Shown: in pieces, positions 17,504 through 24,800 of the stretch
Layout: each line of letters starts with the position of its first letter
Position numbering within the stretch: the stretch's first letter is position 1
DNA from: Planctomycetota bacterium
GTDB lineage: Bacteria; Planctomycetota; Phycisphaerae; Phycisphaerales; UBA1924
Assembly (NCBI GenBank): GCA_023432465.1
Contig: JAEYUO010000072.1
Coordinates: 1 to 64,000, forward strand
Direction of reading: 5' to 3'
DNA length: 64,000 bases
The notes under the pieces: model-generated
What the model was told of the DNA's origin: nothing
The model's input: the letters and a program-made list of their open reading frames with translations, nothing else
The model's database searches: none
Position numbers and translations under genes: made by a program

Positions 17504-18670
17504 ATGTTCCGCATGGCAAACGAGCAATCCAATCACGTCACCGGCCGCAAGCTGCATCGGACTCTCGATGAGTCTCAGCCGCTGCTGCGCGTCGAGAACC
17601 TCGCAGTCAGCTTCGACAACGGGAGCGGGCCGCGGATTCAGGCCGTCGATGGAGTGCGGATGTCGCTGTATCCCCGGCAGACCCTGGCCGTGGTGGGGGA
17701 GTCGGGGTGCGGGAAGTCGGTGACGGCGATGAGCATGATGCATCTCGTGCCGCGGCCGCCCGGCAGGTTTGATCGTGGCAAGGCGATGTTCCAAACCGAC
17801 GGAGGCGTACGCGACCTGCTCTCGCTGCAGGAGCACGAGATCCGGCGGATCCGCGGCAACGAGATCGCGATGATCTTCCAGGAGCCGATGACCTCGCTCA
17901 ACCCGGTGTACACGATCGGTGATCAGATCATGGAGGCCGTGTTGCTGCACCAGGCGGTGACGCCGGCCGAGGCAGAGACGATCGCGGCCGATGCCCTGAC
18001 GGCGGTTGGCATCGGCGAGCCCCGCAAGCGGATGCGGGCGTACCCGCACCAGTTCTCCGGCGGCATGCGTCAGCGTGTGATGATCGCGATGGCGCTGGCG
18101 TGCCAGCCCAAGCTGCTGCTGGCAGACGAGCCGACGACCGCGCTGGATGTGACGATCCAGGCGCAGATCCTCGAACTGCTCAAGACGCTGCAGAAGCAGC
18201 GGCAGATGGGCATCATGCTGATCACGCACGACCTTGGTGTTGTGGCCGAGAACGCGGATGTCGTGTGCGTGATGTACGCCGGACGCGTTGTCGAGTACGC
18301 CAATGTGTTCGAGCTGTTCGGCAATCCGCTGCACCCGTACACCCGGGGGCTGTTTGCGAGCATCCCGAAAGTCGGTGAGCTGCGCGACCGACTGGTGACG
18401 ATCTCGGATGTCATTGACAACCCCGAGGCGTTCCGGTCGCTGCCGGGGGCGGATGAGGGTGTGCGGCCGTGGTGGCCGTGGCACGATGCGCCGGCTGATC
18501 TCACGCCGCGGAACGAGCCGGCGGGTGATTACTACCTTCAGGAGGTCAAGCCGGAGCATTGGGTGGGTGTTTGGCGGACCAAGGCGGTGGAGGCGCACGA
18601 GAGCCGCGCCCCGGACCTGAAGTATCGCATCGCGGATGATCCCGCGCGAGCGCAGGTAAAGGCGTCCTAA
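17504..18670 (+). CDS. Oligopeptide-type ABC transporter ATPase (OppD-like)
   Basis: A 388-residue ATP-binding subunit. Walker A GESGCGKS is at 65-72, the Q-loop IFQEPMTSLNP near 125, the signature FSGGMRQR near 185, Walker B LLLADEPTTALD near 205, and the switch His in LITHDLGVV. The oligopeptide-specific C-terminal region begins normally (NPLHPYTRGLFASIP) but then diverges: the Cys-rich tail of OppD/OppF is replaced by a Trp/Pro-rich extension of about 90 residues (RPWWPWHDAPADLTP...). Only one ATPase gene is present, so it would act as a homodimer or pair with an OppF elsewhere. Last gene of the transporter operon; a 249-base gap separates it from the glycosyltransferase. An internal start three codons on (MANEQSN) is equally good. 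Confidence 0.92.
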   Translation: MFRMANEQSNHVTGRKLHRTLDESQPLLRVENLAVSFDNGSGPRIQAVDGVRMSLYPRQTLAVVGESGCGKSVTAMSMMHLVPRPPGRFDRGKAMFQTDGGVRDLLSLQEHEIRRIRGNEIAMIFQEPMTSLNPVYTIGDQIMEAVLLHQAVTPAEAETIAADALTAVGIGEPRKRMRAYPHQFSGGMRQRVMIAMALACQPKLLLADEPTTALDVTIQAQILELLKTLQKQRQMGIMLITHDLGVVAENADVVCVMYAGRVVEYANVFELFGNPLHPYTRGLFASIPKVGELRDRLVTISDVIDNPEAFRSLPGADEGVRPWWPWHDAPADLTPRNEPAGDYYLQEVKPEHWVGVWRTKAVEAHESRAPDLKYRIADDPARAQVKAS

Positions 18671-18771
18671 AGTCAAGGGCTGCCGAGCGATTTCCACAAT
18701 CGAGGCGGGGAGAGCTTTGCGAGGTTGAGACGGTCGATCGAGGCAAGCTGAAACCAAGCGATGCGATGTTT

Positions 18772-18796
18772 TAAGTATTGTCACATCAAATACTTA
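18772..18796. promoter_or_regulatory. Perfect AT-rich inverted repeat
   Basis: TAAGTATT (18772-18779) and AATACTTA (18789-18796) form a perfect 8-base inverted repeat around the 9-base spacer GTCACATCA, in the 249-base gap between the ABC ATPase and the glycosyltransferase. It stands out against the GC-rich surroundings. There is no T-run after it, so it looks more like an operator than an intrinsic terminator; which protein would bind it is unknown. Confidence 0.5.
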
Positions 18797-18919
18797 CGTA
18801 GAGGCGACAGAGATCGACTCGCGGTGAACTGCATGCTCTCTGGCGGCAACGCAAGGATGAGTTCTCCACAGCTTGTCCCCCGAACTTGGTGGGTCGTCCG
18901 GGTGGAAGAGGGCTGATCG

Positions 18920-20044
18920 ATGAAGGCGGTTGTTGTCGTAGATCGCGACTTCGAGCGGGCGGAGGCGTCGATGCTCATGCGCCTGGAGATCGGGCTGGCG
19001 GATGAGGGGTATCGCGTCGTGCACGCAGTGCCCGTTGCAACGCTTTCCGCCGAGCAAGCGGGTGTGTATTCGACCTCGATCGGCTATGTCGACACCGGAC
19101 TGCCCTTCACGCTTCGATCGCGTGTGTCCGCGCTGGTTGAGACGCTCAAGGCGCTCGCCGAGAAGCAGGGGGATCGCGGTCCGGTGGATGTGGTTCACGC
19201 CTGCGGCCGCGGCGCGTGGCCCGTAGGCCTCGAACTGGCCAAGCAGACCGGGGCAGCGATGGTCCTGGAACTTGAGCGGGCTTCGCTGATCGGGTCGGCC
19301 AGCGCGCTGGTGCCCGCGGCCGAACGCGGCGCGGAGGCCAGGGTCCAGCCGATGTTCTGTGTGCCGGATGAGTTGCTCCGCGCCGAGCTGCTCCGCCGGG
19401 CTCCGCGGGCTCGAACGACCCTGACCAGGTGGGGCACGCACGTCGCACCATCGCGGCATCCTCGGACGGGGGCACCTGCCGTTGTGATGCTGGTCGAGCG
19501 CGGCGATTCGAGGGCGGCGATCGCGGTGCTCGAGGCGTTGGCGTCGGTCGCTAGAGATTCGCCGGATCTGATGCTCTTCCTGGATGTCGAAGACCGACGC
19601 ACGGCCGGACTTTGGCGAGTGGCGAGGCGACTGGGCCTGCTGGAACGGATGTCGATGGTGCCGGAGCTCGAAGCACGCAGGGAGCCCGTGCTTCAGATGG
19701 ATGCGATCCTGCTACCGGATGCCGGGGGCGTCAGCCATTCGCTGGTGCTTGACGCGATGGCGGCCGGTCTGAGCGTCCTGGCATCGCCGGATCCGCTCGT
19801 TGAAACGCTCGTTGACGCGAAGACCGCCAGACTCGTCGCCGCGCCGACGAAGTCGGAGTGGGAGAAGGCGATCCGGGACACCGTGCTCAACGCCGAGCAG
19901 TGGAGCCTGCTGGGGGCATCTGCGCGGGAGTACATCCGCTCCAGTCGCTCGGTGAGCGGCCATATCGCCGCCGTGCTGGAGGCGTATGAAACGGCTCAGC
20001 GGCTGCACAAGTCGGACCAGACGCACCGCAAGGCCGTCGCCTGA
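18920..20044 (+). CDS. GT4-like glycosyltransferase
   Basis: A 374-residue protein with the layout of a GT-B glycosyltransferase. The N-terminal Rossmann half has VDVVHACGRGAWPVGLELAK, like the acceptor-domain helix of family 4 enzymes. The C-terminal half has VVMLVERGDSRAAIAVLEAL, a beta-strand LMLFLDVEDRR and the stretch AILLPDAGGVSHSLVLDAMAAGLSVLASPDPL, equivalent to the donor-site region where family 4 enzymes carry E-x7-E. Here that motif is degenerate (no clear E-x7-E), so donor and even activity are uncertain. No membrane segments. It begins a new unit after a 249-base gap holding an inverted repeat, and xseA follows 17 bases later. Confidence 0.6.
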   Translation: MKAVVVVDRDFERAEASMLMRLEIGLADEGYRVVHAVPVATLSAEQAGVYSTSIGYVDTGLPFTLRSRVSALVETLKALAEKQGDRGPVDVVHACGRGAWPVGLELAKQTGAAMVLELERASLIGSASALVPAAERGAEARVQPMFCVPDELLRAELLRRAPRARTTLTRWGTHVAPSRHPRTGAPAVVMLVERGDSRAAIAVLEALASVARDSPDLMLFLDVEDRRTAGLWRVARRLGLLERMSMVPELEARREPVLQMDAILLPDAGGVSHSLVLDAMAAGLSVLASPDPLVETLVDAKTARLVAAPTKSEWEKAIRDTVLNAEQWSLLGASAREYIRSSRSVSGHIAAVLEAYETAQRLHKSDQTHRKAVA

Positions 20045-20061
20045 TCGGATACGCTGAAGCG

Positions 20062-21540
20062 ATGAGCAGGCTTCCGTTTGATCCTGATCGAGTTGGCGGG
20101 CCGGAGCGTCCCGCGGCAGGAACGCCCGATCGGCTGACGGTGACGCAGCTCGCCGCGCTCATCGACCGCGCGGTGCGGGACCGCGTTCCTTCCGGCGTGC
20201 GGGTGGTCGGGGAAGTGGGGCAGTTTCGGGAACGCACCCACTGGTACTTTGACCTGAAGGATGCTGATGCGGTGGTGTCGTGCGCGATGTGGGCATCGAG
20301 CGCGAAGAGGGCGGGATTCGTGCCCCGCACAGGAATGCAGGTCGTCGTTACGGGCCACGTGGAGTTCTACGCGAGGCAGGGGCGGACAACCTTCATGGTG
20401 GACAGGATCGAGCCTGTCGGCGCGGGGGCGATGGAGCTCGAACTCCGGCGGATGGTGGAAGAACTCCGCGGGCTTGGGTGGCTGGATGATGCACGCAAGC
20501 GACCTCTGCCGGTGCTTCCTCGGCGTGTCGCCGTTGTGACCAGCCGGAGCGGGGCCGCGTTGCAGGATGTGCTGGACACGTTCCGCAGACGGTGTCCGTC
20601 GCTGCATGTTGGGCTTGTGGATGTCCGGGTGCAGGGCCCGGAGGCGGCGGGAGAGATCGAACTCGCCTTGCGCCGACTTTCCATGCATCACTCGCGGCTC
20701 GGGGTTGATGTGGTGCTGCTGACCCGCGGCGGCGGATCGATGGAAGACCTGTGGCCGTTCAATGACCGTGGGCTCGCAAAGGCCATTGTCGAGTGCGCGG
20801 TGCCTGTTGTTGCCGCGATCGGCCATGAGACAGATGTGACCGTCGCCGAGCTGGTGGCGGATCTGCGAGCTGCGACGCCCACGCAAGCGGCGATGAGGAT
20901 CGCGCCCGATGCCGCGGCGATCGGGCAGCAGCTCCGGTCGGTGGGCAGGACCCTTGCGTTCAGAAGCGCGAGAGTGGTCCGGTCGAGACTGGATGAACTG
21001 GAGGCGCTGGCTCGGCACCTGCGCAGCGGTCAGCGGATATTGGCGCAGGACACTTCGGCACGTCTGGACCGGCTTTCCGCCCGACTGGAGCAGCACCGCC
21101 CCGGGGCGGTGTTTGCCCGGCGCGAGGCGAGGCTGGCCGCGGCGACGAGCACGTTGCCAGCGGCGATGCACCGGCTCCTGGTGGCCAAAGAGGCACGGCT
21201 GGCGTCGCACGGCTTGGAGCGTGCCATGCGGGCGGGGCTTCAGTCGAGCGAGGCCGCGCTGAGCGTGGCCGAACGGTCCCTTGAACTGGTGGGTCCGAGC
21301 AGCGTGCTTCAGAGAGGGTACTCGATGACGCTCCGAGCGGACGGGTCGGTCGTTCGATCCGCCGGCTCAGTCCGGCCCGGAGAGGCGATTCAGACGCGTT
21401 TGATGGATGGATCGTTCGGGTCGGTCGTGCAGGGAGGCAGGGGCATGCACGGGCCTGTGAAGGTCGTGCAGCGGCCAACCACCCGACGCAGACGTGGGTC
21501 TGACTCACCCGATGAACCCGGACTCTTTGGAGGTGGGTGA
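20062..21540 (+). CDS. xseA: Exodeoxyribonuclease VII large subunit
   Basis: A 492-residue nuclease subunit that degrades single-stranded DNA to oligonucleotides. The N-terminal OB-fold (about 24-125; VRVVGEVGQFRERTHWYFDLKD) is followed by the catalytic domain with VVTSRSGAALQDVLDTFRRR, RGGGSMEDLWPFNDR and the highly conserved GHETDVTVAELVADLRAATPT. A helical region (270-430) and the C-terminal LQRGYSMTLRADGSVVRS segment complete a normal-length XseA. The small subunit xseB is not adjacent, as the gene downstream is a tRNA on the other strand. xseA starts 17 bases after the glycosyltransferase stop and is probably co-transcribed with it. Confidence 0.95.
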   Translation: MSRLPFDPDRVGGPERPAAGTPDRLTVTQLAALIDRAVRDRVPSGVRVVGEVGQFRERTHWYFDLKDADAVVSCAMWASSAKRAGFVPRTGMQVVVTGHVEFYARQGRTTFMVDRIEPVGAGAMELELRRMVEELRGLGWLDDARKRPLPVLPRRVAVVTSRSGAALQDVLDTFRRRCPSLHVGLVDVRVQGPEAAGEIELALRRLSMHHSRLGVDVVLLTRGGGSMEDLWPFNDRGLAKAIVECAVPVVAAIGHETDVTVAELVADLRAATPTQAAMRIAPDAAAIGQQLRSVGRTLAFRSARVVRSRLDELEALARHLRSGQRILAQDTSARLDRLSARLEQHRPGAVFARREARLAAATSTLPAAMHRLLVAKEARLASHGLERAMRAGLQSSEAALSVAERSLELVGPSSVLQRGYSMTLRADGSVVRSAGSVRPGEAIQTRLMDGSFGSVVQGGRGMHGPVKVVQRPTTRRRRGSDSPDEPGLFGGG

Positions 21541-21575
21541 GACGCAGGCGGTCCGGGTGCGGGTCGGACTCGGCC

Positions 21576-21596
21576 GGGGGGGAGGGAGGGGGGGGG
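21576..21596 (+). repeat. G-quadruplex-type tract (G7-A-G3-A-G9)
   Basis: The + strand carries seven G, A, three G, A and nine G, which satisfies the usual four-G-run rule for a stable intramolecular quadruplex. It lies 36 bases after the xseA stop and five bases beyond the 3' end of tRNA-Val on the opposite strand. It could act as a transcriptional block between the converging units; function is inference. Confidence 0.7.
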
Positions 21597-21600
21597 TGAA

Positions 21601-21674
21601 TGGGCGCTACAGGGCTCGAACCTGTGACCTCAGCTATGTGACAGCTGCGCTCTAGCCAACTGAGCTAAGCGCCC
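21601..21674 (-). tRNA. tRNA-Val (anticodon CAC)
   Basis: Read on the minus strand, a 74-base cloverleaf: acceptor GGGCGCT pairs with AGCGCCC; D arm GCTC/GAGC with GG in the loop; anticodon stem CAGCT/AGCTG enclosing loop GTCACAT, so U33 is followed by CAC; T arm ACAGG/CCTGT with TTCGAGC loop; discriminator A. All stems pair fully. CCA is not encoded. Base 32 is G, less usual than C or U. Confidence 0.93.
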
Positions 21675-21731
21675 CGAGGGAGCCCGAGGATAGGGCGGCA
21701 GACTGACGGTGTCACGGGCGGAACGGGCGGG

Positions 21732-21770
21732 GACAATAGAAAACGCCCGGACCAGGGTGATCCGGGCGTT
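21732..21770 (-). terminator. Intrinsic terminator of the giant secreted-protein gene
   Basis: On the minus strand AACGCCCGGA (21770-21761) pairs perfectly with TCCGGGCGTT (21751-21742) around a nine-base loop, followed by a T-rich tail (TTCTATTGT). It begins about 38 bases after the stop codon at 21808. Confidence 0.8.
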
Positions 21771-21807
21771 GTCCCGTCAAGTTCCCTCGCCGGAGGGTTT
21801 GGGTGAC

Positions 21808-24800
21808 TCATGGGCAGCCGGTAAACCAGGCTGACAAGAACGCGAAGATATCTGCGACGGTCACATCGCCCGAGCCGTCCGCATCGGCCATGCAGCTATC
21901 GGGGACGGAGTGGTTGCCCCCGCCGGTGACGCCGTGGACCGCGGCCTGCCGTACGCCGACCCGGAAGGCGAAGTCGCGGCCCTTGGTCGACCATTCGGCA
22001 TCCGGGATCGGGGCGATGACTCGGGTGAGGCCGGTGGGTCCGTGCGGCACGGTGCACGCCTCGCATCCCGCGGAATAGGCGAAGAACGAGGACGTCGAGT
22101 AGTTGCCGCCAGAGGTGGCCCCAAACTGCATCCAGTAGTTGCGGCCCGGCGTGAGCGTGAGGTTGATCCCACAGAGCTGGACGCGGTGGAGTCGATAGGT
22201 GAAGCCATCGACATTCCACGTTTCGTCGAGGACCTCGATCTTGGTGGGCGGGGCGGAGAAGATGACCTCGTTGGGAAGGCGGCAATCGTTGTCGAAGATC
22301 TGCACGAAGGCGGGGAGCGGGTCGCAGTTCGACCAGATGTAGCCCTCGATGAAGCAGATGGTGTCGTCGGTGCACGGGGCGATGACGAAGTTGTCAACAG
22401 ACTGAGCGGTCAACTCGCGGACGACTCCTGATGCCGCGCCGCCGCGACCCTCGTATGACAGGTCGGGCTTGCCGTTGTTCCAGATGATCTTGCAGGACTC
22501 GCCCTCGAGCTTGAAGGCGAAGCCGACGCATCCGACACAGCACTCGGCGATCGTCTCCCAATCGGTGAACTCGAACTCGTTCCAGTTTCCGCCTTCGATG
22601 CCGCGGGCCTTGCAGGGGACGTTGGCGATGATCGGATCGCGCTGCTGCTGGTCTCCGGAGACGGCCCAGTAGGACAGGTCGTCGGTGACGTTGTCGGTGA
22701 GACCGATCAGCGAGACCCAGTAGGTTCCGCCATCGAGCCAGAGCTGCTCATCGCAGAGATCGAAGCGGTACGTGACGAGCGTGAAGCCGTCTGGGGCTGG
22801 AATCTCGGCGACAATCTGGGAGTTGGTGAAGGTCATGAACGGCGTCAGCTCGGGCTTGCCGTTACAGTCGCGGTAGAGCTGGAGCTTGGCACGGCGGAGG
22901 CCCGGCCAGGAGTTGGTCAGCATCTGCCCGCTGAATGCGCTGATGCGGTGCACCATGTCTTCGCGAAGGAAGAAATCGTCCGCGGCCTTGCCGCCATCCG
23001 GCGACCCGCCGCCCAAGTGGGAGAGCTGCCCATCAGGGTTGATGTTCGCGTAGATGGCATCGCCATTGTTCCAGAAGCACTCGCACTCATCGGGCACGCC
23101 GTCGTTGTTGCAGTCCGCGGCGGAGCCGTCCAGGATCTCACATGAGTCCGGGATTCCGTTGCCGTTGCAATCGTTGGCAAGGACGGTGACGGTCGCCGTG
23201 CAGGTGTCGATCTCTCCAAAGGAATCCGTCACGGTGAGGGTGACCGATGTCTGGCCGATCGGGAACGGTCCGGTTGAACTGAGCGCGAGCGTGATCGAAT
23301 CGCCGTCCACGATGTCGGGATCGGTCGAGCCGTTATCGACATCGGCGATCGAGACTTCAAAGGAGGGCGGACAGGACGTTCTGGCATCGATCACCACATC
23401 CCGGCATCGGGCGATGGGCGGACGGTTGGTCGGAGTGACCGAGATCGTCACGATCGCGGTGTTCGAGGCGGCGTTCTCGCCATCGCGTGCCTGGTAGACG
23501 AACGTCGCCTGCCCGATGAACTGTGCCTGCGGCGTGTAGGTGAAGGAGCCGTCGGTGTTGAAGACGAGCGTGCCGACGGCGACATCGCCGAGCAGCTCCG
23601 CCGTCAAGGGGAAGGGACCATCGACATCGGTGTCATTGGCCAGCACGCCCGGGGCGGTTACCGTGAGCACATCGTTGTTGCGCACGGTGAAAGAGTCGTT
23701 CACGGCCATGGGCGGGTCGTTCACCGGGATCACGGTGATCGAGACGGTGGCGATGTTGGACTCCGCTCCGGCGCCATCGCGAGCACGGTACGTGAAGCTG
23801 TCAGAGCCGTTGAAGTTGAGGTTGGGCGTGTAGGAGAACGAACCGTTGGCATTCAGCGTCAGCGAGCCGTTGGTCGTTGTTGAGACCAGGACCGATGTGA
23901 GCGGGAAGGGACCGTCCACATCCGTGTCGTTGATGAGCACGCCCGGCACGTTCACCGTCAGAACAGTGTCCTCCGGCGTCGAAACCGCATCGTTCAGCGC
24001 GACGGGCGGGTCGTTCACAGGCGTGACGGTGATCGAGACCGTGGCGATGTTCGAGCTGGCGTTTGCGCCGTCGCGGGCACGGTAGGTGAAGCTGTCGGCC
24101 CCATTGAAGTTCAGGTTGGGTGTGTAGGTAAACGACCCGTTGGCATTCAGCGTCAGCGAGCCGTTGGAGGGACCGGCTTCGAGAACTGCTGTGAGCGGGA
24201 GCGGGCCGTCAACATCGGTGTCGTTGCCCAGAATGCCCGGCGCGGCGATGACAAGCTGCGTGTCCTCCCCCGTCGAGAATGCATCGTTGACGGCAACGGG
24301 CGGATCGTTCACCGGCATGACGGTGATCGTTACCAGCGCGGTGTTGGCCGATTGCAGATTCGTCACGTCGCGGGCGCGATACCGGAAGGTGTCGACGCCG
24401 CTGAAGTTGGCGTTTGGGATGTAGGTGAACGAGCCGTCGAGGTTCAGCGTGAGCGAGCCGTTCGTCGGGCCCTGGGTGAGCAGCGCGGCTGTCGGGATCG
24501 GGCCATCGGGGTCGGTATCGTTGGCCAGCACGCCGGGTGCGGAGATCACGAGCTGCGTGTCTTCGGGCGTGGTGTAGAAGTCATCGACGGCGACAGGGGG
24601 ATCGTTCACCGCATTGACGGTGATGGTTACGGTCGCCGGCTGCGAGGCGAGGCCCTCTCCATCCCGCGCGATGTAGGTGAAGGTGTCCTGCCCGTTGAAG
24701 TTCGGGTTGGGGGTATAGGTGAACGATCCATTGGCATTGAACGTGACGAGCGAACCGCTCGCAGGGCCCGTCACCAGTTGGGCCGTGAGGGGGAACGGGC

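Noticed and set aside
21601..21674. tRNA-Asp (anticodon GTC) reading of the tRNA
   Set aside because: Shifting the loop to place GTC at 34-36 breaks all anticodon-stem pairs, while CAC gives five perfect pairs.
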